From positions 4,092,001-4,156,000 of the forward strand of contig OZ252252.1 in assembly GCA_965249745.1 (NCBI GenBank): DNA of 64,000 nt, given 5' to 3'. The first letter of the stretch is position 1, and every line of letters starts with the position of its first letter. Both the position numbers and the translations under genes were made by a program. Positions 35,677-43,980 of this stretch are shown here, piece by piece. The notes beneath the pieces are model-generated. The model did not search any database, was not told the DNA's origin, and was given only the letters and a program-made list of their open reading frames with translations. The stretch is from JANYHH01 sp965249745 (lineage in GTDB: Bacteria; Deinococcota; Deinococci; Deinococcales; JAAFIG01).

Positions 35677-36516
35677 CTATGGTTCAGCGCGACGAACCTC
35701 GAGTTCGCCCATGCCTTTCACGCGCACCTTGAGTTGCTTGAGGTTGAGCGGTGGCGCTGGCATGGGTTTGCCATTGACTGAAATCACTCCCCGTTGCAGA
35801 CCGCTGGACAACACGACCCAGCCCGCGACAACGTTGGCGTTTGGGGTGCGCCGAGTGGCGCGGTACAGCCCCGCCTCGCCTGAAGCGGGCGTCATGGCGA
35901 GGCTGTACTCGCCACCCTGACTGAGCTTCAGGTTGCCACTCGCCACACCACCAGCTATCTGGGCTGTCAGTCTCGAGCCAGACATGCTGCTCAGGTCGAG
36001 TTTGCTATCCGCTGCCAGGCTACCCTTGAACCATTCTCCAACCCGAACCCCGTCGCAGACATACGCGAACACCTGGCCACCCTGTGCGGTCAAGCCGATA
36101 AACAACGAGGTTCCAGCGATTTCTCCGACGAAGCTGCCGTTCTGGAAATTGTTTCTGGTGTACCAAGCAAAAAAAGCCACGCCCGCAATGGTCAGAATGG
36201 CCAGGATCGAAGCCGCCCGGCCACGGCGGGTACCCGCCCAGGATTGTCGCACGTCCTGATCTGCGGTCTCAGCTAGCCTGGGTGACTCGAGTGGTCTCGT
36301 CGCTGCCCCAGCCACGACGGGCGTGGCTTGCGTTAGCTGATACTCGAGTCCGCAGTTGGCGCAGAAGTGCGCTCCGGCCACCCCGATTGGAGCCTGACAC
36401 CGAGGGCAAGCCTCGATCATCGGGGTTCCGTCGTTGACGCAACGTTGCTCGTCACTGGTTATGGAGACGCTACGATGGCATTTCGGACACAGCTTGTAGC
36501 GTGTTTCGAGGCGCAT
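35677..36516 (-). CDS. zinc-ribbon membrane protein
   Basis: This 279-residue protein has three CxxC-type pairs in its first 60 residues (LCPKCH, ACPRCQ, FCANCG), forming one or two zinc ribbons. A basic linker and one membrane helix (ILAILTIAGVAFFAWY, about 105-121) follow, then an outside domain of beta strands (GSFVGEIAGTSLFIGL, GQVFAYVCDG). It probably senses or scaffolds at the membrane. The outside part has no recognised enzyme motif. Transcribed alone. Confidence 0.7.
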   Translation of the reverse strand: MRLETRYKLCPKCHRSVSITSDEQRCVNDGTPMIEACPRCQAPIGVAGAHFCANCGLEYQLTQATPVVAGAATRPLESPRLAETADQDVRQSWAGTRRGRAASILAILTIAGVAFFAWYTRNNFQNGSFVGEIAGTSLFIGLTAQGGQVFAYVCDGVRVGEWFKGSLAADSKLDLSSMSGSRLTAQIAGGVASGNLKLSQGGEYSLAMTPASGEAGLYRATRRTPNANVVAGWVVLSSGLQRGVISVNGKPMPAPPLNLKQLKVRVKGMGELEVRRAEP

Positions 36517-37010
36517 GGTTAGCTCCGTTGTTTTCCAGTGAGAATGTTACCTACCAGGGATGCAAACCGAGCGCCCAAGTGGATAAACCAGGTGGATAAA
36601 ATGGTCAATCACAAAAGATTTGATGTGAACTCAATCGCAAGTGAAGTCACTGTAGGAGCAAAATCTGTTAGAATTTATGAGAAAGCTTAAAGAAAAATTG
36701 AACCGAAGCAAATCTAAGTTTCATGTGTTTCTCAGATTTTTTCTTTAGATTCACTTCTCTGATCGGTACAACACGTTATAGAAACGAATACAACGTGCCT
36801 CAGACTTTTCATAAAATCATCTAGTCCCTCATGATTTGATGATTCCATAAGAATTTCTCACTGGAACCAAAAATTGGGACCTCTGCCCACAGCGCTTTGT
36901 ACACGTTATAGGAAACGATAAAACCACAATACATGCTGTGTTCTCGAGATGGCTAGAAAAAAAGTGCGGTCTTGCCCCACGCTTCTTCAGCGCCCCGAGA
37001 CAATGGATAG
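36517..37010. other. AT-rich intergenic region with a repeated motif
   Basis: No gene is visible. The part from about 36,590 to 36,930 is far richer in A and T than the surroundings. ACACGTTATAG occurs at 36771 and again at 36901, each followed by (G)AAACGA. The second copy lies about 110 bases before the DUF3105 gene, so these may be regulatory sites. Confidence 0.45.
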
Positions 37011-37679
37011 ATGATCGTCCCCAAGCCCAAAAGGGATCGTCGCCTCTGGCTGGCGGGTGCTTCCCTATTCGCCGCGCTCCTGTGGAGTGCGAACCTGCTT
37101 CTCGAACGCTCCAAGCTCGATCGAGCGCAGGCGAGGCTCGAGGCGACGCGCGGTCAGCTCGAAATCAGCTCGGCAGAACCCGTGGCTGGGGGGCAAGAAC
37201 CTGGTCTGGGTATAGACGTTCATTACACCAGCCTGTCGCGCGATCACACGCTGGCTCGAGTGCGTTACACCCTGGTTGGCTCGGAAGCCTTCCTCAGCCC
37301 ACCCGTCGGCGGGTCACATCGTCCGGGTTGGGCGAACTGCGGTTTGTACGAGTCACCGATTGAGCCTGAGGCGGCCGTTCACTCGATGGAACACGGCGCG
37401 GTCTGGATCACGTATCGGCCAGATCTCGAGAGGTCGCAGCGAATGCGGCTAGCGCTTTTGAGACGCCTGCCTCGAGCGATTATTTCACCGTACCGCTATC
37501 AGTCCACACCCGTGGTCGTCACCGCCTGGGGCGTGCAATTGCGCTTGAATCAGGCGGACACGCTACGACTCGAGCAGTTTTACAACACCTATCGCGATGC
37601 TGCCACCGCGCCCGAACCGAAAGGCCCCTGCATTGGTGGCACAGGCCTAGCGGTGACTTCCAAGGAGGCTTCACGATGA
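37011..37679 (+). CDS. DUF3105-family membrane-anchored protein
   Basis: The 222-residue protein has an N-terminal membrane segment (WLAGASLFAALLWSANLLL) and a periplasmic DUF3105 domain with the signature PPVGGSHRPGWANCG, then VHSMEHGAVWITYRPD with conserved His residues. Two further Cys sit at the edges. Its biochemical role is unknown for the family. It overlaps the next lipoprotein gene by four bases (ATGA), so the two work or at least are made together. Confidence 0.85.
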   Translation: MIVPKPKRDRRLWLAGASLFAALLWSANLLLERSKLDRAQARLEATRGQLEISSAEPVAGGQEPGLGIDVHYTSLSRDHTLARVRYTLVGSEAFLSPPVGGSHRPGWANCGLYESPIEPEAAVHSMEHGAVWITYRPDLERSQRMRLALLRRLPRAIISPYRYQSTPVVVTAWGVQLRLNQADTLRLEQFYNTYRDAATAPEPKGPCIGGTGLAVTSKEASR

Positions 37680-38092
37680 GCAGTAAACCTATCAGGATTT
37701 CTCGTTCGTGCCGTTCACTCGCCGCTTGCGGCATCGCGTTGGCGCTGGCCCTTTCCGGCTGCGGCCTGATTCAGGACACGCTGGGATTATCGCCGCCTCC
37801 GGGCGCGATGACCCTGGATATCCAGGGACCTGCCAACACTGAAATTGCCGTCACAGTCAGCGGGGCTGATTTCAGCAATCGCTTCACCGATGACGGCACG
37901 GGTTTCAGAACCGCTTTGTCGTTGCGACCTGGGATGTACACGATTAGGGCGGTTCCACAGACCGGGTTCGCCGCGCAGGTCTCGATCACCCAGAGGAACG
38001 GTAATTCCACGCGTCTCAACGAACAAACCGTCAACCTGGAATCGAACGCATTGACGGGCGTGCGGATCAGTTACGTGAGTGTTAAACCCTAA
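37676..38092 (+). CDS. predicted lipoprotein, 138 aa
   Basis: The start overlaps the DUF3105 stop (ATGA). The signal ends in ALSGC (lipobox). The remaining 110 residues look like one Ig- or PEGA-like beta sandwich: MTLDIQGPANTEIAVTV, YTIRAVPQTGFAAQVSI, GVRISYVSV. It is probably an outer-surface or periplasmic partner of the DUF3105 protein. No enzymatic motif. Confidence 0.75.
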   Translation: MSSKPIRISRSCRSLAACGIALALALSGCGLIQDTLGLSPPPGAMTLDIQGPANTEIAVTVSGADFSNRFTDDGTGFRTALSLRPGMYTIRAVPQTGFAAQVSITQRNGNSTRLNEQTVNLESNALTGVRISYVSVKP

Positions 38093-38096
38093 ACAC

Positions 38097-38282
38097 TCAG
38101 GCTGCCAACTTGGGCGTAGTGAAAAGCTGGAAGGTTGACCATTGCGGTGGGGTGCGCCGAAGCTGACCTAGCAGAGCCGCAGCGACCATCAGTTCGATTC
38201 CGAGCACGAAAGAGGGCGGGCAGACGACGCCGAACACGGCGAGGGCGGCTCCGACGATGGCAAGAATTTTTTGGCTAGGCAT
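38097..38282 (-). CDS. small membrane protein, 61 aa
   Basis: The ATG at 38282 follows GGAGG by 7 bases. An upstream in-frame start adds seven residues without a binding site. Two hydrophobic helices are predicted (KILAIVGAALAVFGVVC and VLGIELMVAAALLG) with a polar tail. Function unknown. It converges on the lipoprotein gene, with only four bases between stops. Confidence 0.6.
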   Translation of the reverse strand: MPSQKILAIVGAALAVFGVVCPPSFVLGIELMVAAALLGQLRRTPPQWSTFQLFTTPKLAA

Positions 38283-38352
38283 GGACGTACCTCCGAGGAT
38301 CACGCTACACCGGAGTTTGATAATCGGCTACCCAACGGCCCTTCGGTAGCCT

Positions 38353-40929
38353 TCAGACCAGACCCTGCGTCACTGCTATACGGGTCGCTTCGGCTCTGGT
38401 ACGACACCCAAGCTTGTTGAAGACAGAAGTCAGATGAAACTTCACGGTGTTGTCCGATAGGTTCAATTTCTGCGCCACGCGCTTGTTGGAAAGCCCCTGA
38501 GCGACCAATCGCAGCACCTCGAGTTCGCGGTCGCTCAGATTAAAAATGCTCTTTTGCCGCTCGGCGGGTTCAGGAGTGACTCGAACCGCAAAGTTATTGT
38601 GGCGGATCACCTCGAGCAGGTCTGAGAACGGTCTGACCCGTCCCTCCTCCCAGGCTTGCAGCAGTTCATCGGGTTGCAATTGCGATCTAATGTCTGAGAG
38701 CACCTTGTCCACGACCGCCCGCACGGTCAGAAAGAAGGTCATACCGTGCGTTTCTAATTTCCGTTCCGCCGCGCCCAGCATGACTGCCCCCAGACGTGGT
38801 TGATGGCTGGCGGCGCACAGTTGCGCTACGCCGCACAGCGCGTTCGAGATTTGGCGTGGATGAATATCGGTTGATGAGACAACCTCGAGCAACCTGTGGG
38901 CGGCTTCCTCAGTGCGCCCCTGCGCCAAGGCGAGCAGCGCCAGACTGGTCATCACGTCCGGCAGGTTCCGCAGGGTGTTGGTGCGCTTAGAGAGTTCGAC
39001 GCTGCGCTCGAACAAGGCGCGGGCCCGGTCCAGATCGCCCAATGAAAAATAGGCATCACCGAAGTTGGCGGTCGTCTGGGCAATGGACATCTCGTCGCCG
39101 AAAGTTTCAAAAGCCGCGAGTGCCTCTTCGAACAAGAGGAGTGACCGCTGCGAATCACCCTGAAAGTAAATCGTGGCCGCCAGGAAACCTTGCATTCTGG
39201 CAGCCAGTAAGCCCTGCCCCGTTCGTTGCGCCAGCAGCAGCGCTTCTCGTACCAGGACCTCACTACGTTCAGGCTGACCCTGGTCCAGAATGACCGAGGC
39301 GAGCGTGGCCAGCGCCCCGATCAGGTCCTCATCCAGCGAGTTTCGGCGTATCACCTCGAGACCTTCCTCGGCCGCCGCCACCGCGCGCCCGAGTTCACCC
39401 TGTGCGTTTAACAGGTTCGCGTAACGAATCAGGACGCCACCGAGCGATTCGTCCGTCGGAAAGCCTCGGATCGAGTTCAGCGCCATCTCGAACAATCTGC
39501 GAGCCGTTTGAAAATCGCCCTGTTGCGTGGCGGCGCTGGCGATACTTGTCATCAGTCGCGCTCGCAGGCTAGGCTGATCCGCCCCGAGTCGCACCAGCGT
39601 CGCCTCGTACCAGCGTCTGGCCTCTAAAAGTCTGCCGCGAACGCTCCAGTAGGCGGCCCGCAGACTGACCAGCCGATAGGCCAGACTGCCCTGATCGCTG
39701 CTCATGGGCTGGGCCAACACCCAGCGCAGGGCTTCGTCCATATTCTCGTTCTCGAGGTCAACCCTCGCCATGGCGGCCGTATCCGTCGCACCGCGACGCT
39801 GCAACTCTTCACCCAGGCCCAGAAAAAAATTAGTGTGCTGGACGCGTATCTCCTCGAGTTCACCGGCCGCCTCGAGCCTTTCCAGGGCGTAGTCGCGCAC
39901 GGTCACGAGCAGCCGAAAGCGGGTCTCATCACCGCGCGGGACTGGAATGAGCAAACTGCGGTCGCACAACTCCGCCAGCGCCAGCAGCGCGTCCAGTCCC
40001 AACGCGGCCGTGCCTGCCACAGCCGCGACGCTTTCGACATCAAAACTGCCCGCAAACACTCCAAGCCGTCGCAGCAGAATCTTGTGAGATTCGTCCAGCA
40101 AGTCAAAGCTCCAGTCCAGCGCCGCCTGCAACGAGCGGTGTCGTTCCGGGCTGTCCGAGGCACCGACCCACGGCACGCCACTGTGCGATTCCAGATAGGC
40201 CAGGATGGCGGTGGCTGAGAGCGTATCGGCTCGAGAGGCGGCTAACTCCAGCGCTAGGGGCAGACCGTCCAGGCGTAGACACAAGCGCGTCAGATCCTCG
40301 GCGTTTTCAGGGGTCAGGCGGTAATCCGGGTTAGATTCTAGGGCCCGCGCCAGGAACAGTTTGACGGCTGGGGATTGGGCCGCTTCGGCCGAGGTTTCAC
40401 CGACCTCGAGCGGTTTGATCGGGAAGCGGCGCTCGGCACGGAGGTGAAGCGCCTGACGGCTCGTGGCCAGCACGCGAATGCCTTGTCCAGAGGACAGTAA
40501 GGTGGACACGGCGCTCGCGGCGTCCGGGATTTGCTCGAGATTGTCCAGCAGCAGCAGCAATTCGCGGTCGCCCAGGTACGCCATCAGCAAGCCATGACCG
40601 CGCTCGGCTACACCCAATACCTTTGAGACGGCGCTGAGTACCGCGTTACCGTCCCGCTCAGCGCTGAGATCCACGAACCAGACGCCGTGACGAAACGCCG
40701 ACCGCACCCTTCCGGACAACTCGAGCGCCAAGCTGGTTTTACCAACCCCGGCGGGTCCAATCAGGGTCAGCAGGCGTGCATTCCCATCCAACAGGAATGC
40801 GCTCGTGCGATCCAAATCCTGGTCACGACCGATCAGGGCAACCGGCGGGCGCGGCAGAAAACCGACCAGCGGCGGCGAATCTTCCGGGCGAATCGGCAAG
40901 TCAGTCAATCCGTTGCGACCCTGCAACAC
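38353..40929 (-). CDS. LuxR-family regulator with NB-ARC-type ATPase and TPR region
   Basis: This 858-residue STAND-like protein has Walker A GPAGVGKTSLALE near 60, Walker B LLLLLDNLEQI near 130 and a winged segment, then about 400 residues of helical TPR repeats (LGGVLIRYANLLNAQGELGRA). The C-terminal LuxR HTH reads LSDRELEVLRLVAQGLSNK and NTVKFHLTSVFNKL. Such proteins hold an ATP switch off until a ligand binds the repeats. The start is GTG with GAGG 7 bases before. Neighbours are unrelated, so its targets are unknown. A CxxC-like element is not present. Confidence 0.88.
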   Translation of the reverse strand: MLQGRNGLTDLPIRPEDSPPLVGFLPRPPVALIGRDQDLDRTSAFLLDGNARLLTLIGPAGVGKTSLALELSGRVRSAFRHGVWFVDLSAERDGNAVLSAVSKVLGVAERGHGLLMAYLGDRELLLLLDNLEQIPDAASAVSTLLSSGQGIRVLATSRQALHLRAERRFPIKPLEVGETSAEAAQSPAVKLFLARALESNPDYRLTPENAEDLTRLCLRLDGLPLALELAASRADTLSATAILAYLESHSGVPWVGASDSPERHRSLQAALDWSFDLLDESHKILLRRLGVFAGSFDVESVAAVAGTAALGLDALLALAELCDRSLLIPVPRGDETRFRLLVTVRDYALERLEAAGELEEIRVQHTNFFLGLGEELQRRGATDTAAMARVDLENENMDEALRWVLAQPMSSDQGSLAYRLVSLRAAYWSVRGRLLEARRWYEATLVRLGADQPSLRARLMTSIASAATQQGDFQTARRLFEMALNSIRGFPTDESLGGVLIRYANLLNAQGELGRAVAAAEEGLEVIRRNSLDEDLIGALATLASVILDQGQPERSEVLVREALLLAQRTGQGLLAARMQGFLAATIYFQGDSQRSLLLFEEALAAFETFGDEMSIAQTTANFGDAYFSLGDLDRARALFERSVELSKRTNTLRNLPDVMTSLALLALAQGRTEEAAHRLLEVVSSTDIHPRQISNALCGVAQLCAASHQPRLGAVMLGAAERKLETHGMTFFLTVRAVVDKVLSDIRSQLQPDELLQAWEEGRVRPFSDLLEVIRHNNFAVRVTPEPAERQKSIFNLSDRELEVLRLVAQGLSNKRVAQKLNLSDNTVKFHLTSVFNKLGCRTRAEATRIAVTQGLV

Positions 40930-41183
40930 AGTTAAACCTCGTTCGGGCGACGCGAATGGTGAGAAGATCGGACGGGAACCGACCGGGGGCTATGTTACCT
41001 CGCACCTGACAAGTGACCCTAGTCTTTTCGAGTCAAAACTTGGGCTTCTGGAGTTCATTCCAGACCGGAACGCGTGGATTTTTGGTTTGGACCGAATGTT
41101 AAGAAAGCTGTGTCCTTCCAGGGAAATACTGAGGGCTTGAGCCTACCGGTGGACGAATCAATACCGAAGTTACGAGTACTACC

Positions 41184-41215
41184 AAAAAAAGGAACCGGCT
41201 TTGATAGCCGGTTCC
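41184..41215 (-). terminator. Rho-independent terminator of the VirB10-like gene
   Basis: GGAACCGGCT and AGCCGGTTCC form a perfect 10-bp stem with a 5-base loop, and the minus strand continues in seven T. It lies about 110 bases past the stop at 41328. Confidence 0.9.
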
Positions 41216-41228
41216 TTCCTCTATTGTT

Positions 41229-41322
41229 ACTGATAACGGCATGATTCGGCTAACTCAAGCTTGCGTCATAGACGCATTTTTCTGCTCTAAAGCAGTAACC
41301 TAACCATGCCGAACTCAGTAGA
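41229..41322. repeat. copy A of the 94-bp direct repeat flanking the secretion locus
   Basis: Ungapped alignment with 53451-53544 gives about 68 of 94 identical bases, ending in an identical CCGAACTCAGTAGA. Inside are a closing stem TTCGGC/GCCGAA and hairpins TGCGTC-ATA-GACGCA and CTGCT-CTAA-AGCAG, so it can fold as a branched RNA. It lies between the VirB10-like stop and its terminator. It may be a 3' RNA element, a small mobile repeat or an integration scar. Confidence 0.75.
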
Positions 41323-41327
41323 TTACT

Positions 41328-42680
41328 TCAAGGCGTTTGCGTCAACGGGCGCGGCGCGGACAGTACCGTCACCAGGATACTGGTCCCCCGTTCAACCTGA
41401 GCCACCCGAATCAAGGCCTTCTGCTCGGGCGGTACCGAGAACAGGTCGGCTAGCGCCCCGGCGATGGTCGCGCCGAGTGGTGGAGCCTGCCGGTTGGAGA
41501 CCGCGCCGACACCTGACACGAGCGTCGTGCTGGTGGCTTCGGCCAGTCCCTTGACGTAACTCGAGACGCCGCCCGCCGAGGCGCGCAATAGATCCGCAAA
41601 CAGGCTCGGAGCCATGTCTACGACATTGACCGCCACACCGGGCATGCCGTCGCTCGAGAACGCCTGGGCGCTTAAACCAGCGCTCTGATTGTTGATGACG
41701 ACCTCTTTGAAATTCAACTCCATACGCCGCGCCGTGTTCAATGTGGCTGTCCCGATAAACGTCACGCCCGTATCGGTGCGCGCCACGACCGGTACGGGTT
41801 GGCCGCCCTCCGCCAGGATGATGCCCGTGGCCAGCGAGGCGGGCACGATCGCCCCCGGAACCAGGGCATCGCCGAACGAGGCGGGTTGTGGTGTCGCGGC
41901 ATCGCTCGAGCCGGGACGCTTGAACAGGGTGCTGTCGTTGGCCCCTGCCACGAAGGCGCTCGGTGACGCGGCCCCAGCGGTTTCCTTGGCGTTCCGGCGG
42001 AACATGGTGACACCGCCAGCCTCGCGTTTATTGCTAAAGATCAAGCCTCCGGGCGGTTGCGGCGGACGAGGCTGAGCTGGTTGCGGCGCGGGTTGAGGCG
42101 CGACGTACGACGGGATGGGTGCGGCGGGCGGTGGCACGGGCGGTACGTAATCCGCGACCGGAGCGGGCGCTTGCGGAACTTCGGGCGGTAAGCTGTCCAC
42201 CGGTTGGGGTCGCGGTACGAGCGGCGTGGTGTCGCGTACCGGCGTGGGCTTAGCGGGTTTCGGCGCGGCGATCACGGTCTCCACCTTGGGCGTCTCCGCC
42301 ACTTTCGGTCTCGAGGCTCTGGCCACGCTCGGCGAGAGGAACAGCATCGGTGCGACCAGGGCCATCATGCCGGTCAGCGCCGCCAGTCCGACCTTCCCCT
42401 TGGCCAGATGCCATTCCTTGGTGTACGGGTCCTGACGGTAGAACAGGCTCCGCGTAATGGTGCGCGCCTGAGAGCGGGTTTTCACCTGCAACAACTGCTC
42501 CGGAAAGAGCGGTTCCTCGACCGGATCGTCCACAATGGCTCCCACCATCTTCGAGGCCAGCTCCGGATGCTCCAACTCGAGCTGCGAGTAAAAGGCTGGG
42601 AAATCGCGGTCGTTCGCGTCGGGAATCGCGCGACCCAGGGCTTGTTGGATTTCTAGCTTGACATCCTCTCGAATTCTCAT
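41328..42680 (-). CDS. VirB10-like type IV secretion component
   Basis: I choose the ATG at 42680 (MRIREDVKLE), because upstream frame is rich in basic low-quality sequence. The 450-residue layout fits VirB10/TrbI: a cytoplasmic N-terminus of about 95 residues, one membrane helix (95-117), a Pro-rich periplasmic linker to about 235, and a C-terminal beta domain with LVPGAIVPASLATGIILAEG, VTFIGTATLNTARRMEL. In VirB systems this protein spans the envelope and gates the channel. It is divergent from the other virB-like genes across a 247-base gap. Sequence similarity is weak, so the call rests on architecture and context. Confidence 0.7.
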   Translation of the reverse strand: MRIREDVKLEIQQALGRAIPDANDRDFPAFYSQLELEHPELASKMVGAIVDDPVEEPLFPEQLLQVKTRSQARTITRSLFYRQDPYTKEWHLAKGKVGLAALTGMMALVAPMLFLSPSVARASRPKVAETPKVETVIAAPKPAKPTPVRDTTPLVPRPQPVDSLPPEVPQAPAPVADYVPPVPPPAAPIPSYVAPQPAPQPAQPRPPQPPGGLIFSNKREAGGVTMFRRNAKETAGAASPSAFVAGANDSTLFKRPGSSDAATPQPASFGDALVPGAIVPASLATGIILAEGGQPVPVVARTDTGVTFIGTATLNTARRMELNFKEVVINNQSAGLSAQAFSSDGMPGVAVNVVDMAPSLFADLLRASAGGVSSYVKGLAEATSTTLVSGVGAVSNRQAPPLGATIAGALADLFSVPPEQKALIRVAQVERGTSILVTVLSAPRPLTQTP

Positions 42681-42927
42681 GCCTTGGAGCCTAGACCGGG
42701 CGAATCGGATCAATGTAGCCGACCGAACCCGCCAGGTCAGACGTTGCCTTGCACCAAGATTCTTGCGTTCACCACTCGAGGACAAAACGAATTGAGGTCT
42801 TGTCAGACGGAATACCACTGCTCTGAGCGTCATGGGACAGGCGCGGCGCGTTCGGTTTCTACTTGAAGCCCCGACTCTGGCATTCATATTGAGAGTCGCA
42901 AGAAAATATGAAAGGGACGGTGTGATT

Positions 42928-43398
42928 ATGCAAGCGAATTTTCAACTCTTGGCAGTCAAATCCTTTTTAGCTCTCGAGCGTGTCAAAGACTGGTCCACTT
43001 CGGGCGAGTTAACGCACCGCAAGGCATTCATGGCGGGCATGGCGATAGCGCTTACTGCGAGCGTCAGCATGGCTGCTCCGGCAGCGGGAGCCGGGACGGG
43101 GACGCCTCCCAGTGGCACGGACACATTGACAGAACAACCGCTAGCCCGAATCGGGAAGATCGTGTGTTCAATCGCCAATTTCTTGCAAGGTCCGATTGGC
43201 ATTGGGATCATTGTGGCTTGCGTCGTTGTGGCTGGCTTGAGCTTAGCTTTCGGTGGTAGAAATTCCACATCGCTACTGATGTCCGCGATCATTGGTGCCG
43301 TGGTCGTGTTCGGTGCCCGCACCATGCTTGGCTTCATTACAGGCGGTGGTACGGGAGGCACTGCCGGTGGTGGATTCACCTGTGACGGGATCGTCTGA
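42928..43398 (+). CDS. VirB2/TrbC-like pilin
   Basis: This 156-residue protein has a long leader ending in a signal-like segment (MAIALTASVSMAAPAAG), then two hydrophobic helices (IGIGIIVACVVVAGLSLAFGG and LLMSAIIGAVVVFGARTMLGFI) joined by a short polar turn. That pattern is the hallmark of the VirB2/TrbC pilin. The tail is Gly/Thr-rich with a terminal Cys. It would form the extracellular pilus or channel subunit. It leads the plus-strand virB-like genes. Confidence 0.8.
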   Translation: MQANFQLLAVKSFLALERVKDWSTSGELTHRKAFMAGMAIALTASVSMAAPAAGAGTGTPPSGTDTLTEQPLARIGKIVCSIANFLQGPIGIGIIVACVVVAGLSLAFGGRNSTSLLMSAIIGAVVVFGARTMLGFITGGGTGGTAGGGFTCDGIV

Positions 43399-43588
43399 TT
43401 GAGATGAGTTCCTAGCTCTGGTCGGGTTCCTGTCTTCAAGCAATTCACAGTGTTTATGGCGAAGGCGCGAACGAAATTTAAGTACGCCTTCGCCAGCCGA
43501 GCCATTCAAGGATTGCGAGCATCAACCTTTTAACCCTAGCAATTTGGGTACTCGAGCAGCCGTCTTGGTTAATCCGGAGATCACCATC

Positions 43589-43978
43589 ATGTTACGTATG
43601 CGCGTTTACCGTTTAAGTTTGCCGATCACGCTCATGGGATTAGAGCTGTGGGCGCTGGGTGTGGTCGCAGGCGGAGCGATCGTCTCGTTGCAATTCTACA
43701 GCAGCGTCTTGCCATCCATCTTACCGTTTCCAATTGCCGCTGGAACAGGGTTCATCCTGCTCAAAATCGTCGTCACCATCAAACGGTACTTTCCGGGACG
43801 GGCGTTTTACCACCTGTTGTCCTGGATTACCCAGGGCGACCGTTACACCCTGCAACGCGAAACGCGCTGCCTGCCGCTGATTCTTCCCGCCGACGCCGTA
43901 CCTGCCGATGGCCCGCGAATGCCGTCTCTGAAACCAAAACCGATTGCCGCGCCGCTCGTGCGGTTCTCAAAGGAGTAA
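43589..43978 (+). CDS. VirB3-like inner-membrane protein
   Basis: The ATG at 43589 follows GGAGATC. The 129-residue protein has two close membrane helices (about 10-55) and a basic cytoplasmic tail with KRYFPGRAFYHLLSW. Small size, topology and position directly before the VirB4 gene fit VirB3. It lies two bases before the VirB4 start, so the genes are coupled. Recognition rests mainly on context. Confidence 0.65.
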   Translation: MLRMRVYRLSLPITLMGLELWALGVVAGGAIVSLQFYSSVLPSILPFPIAAGTGFILLKIVVTIKRYFPGRAFYHLLSWITQGDRYTLQRETRCLPLILPADAVPADGPRMPSLKPKPIAAPLVRFSKE

Positions 43979-43980
43979 CC

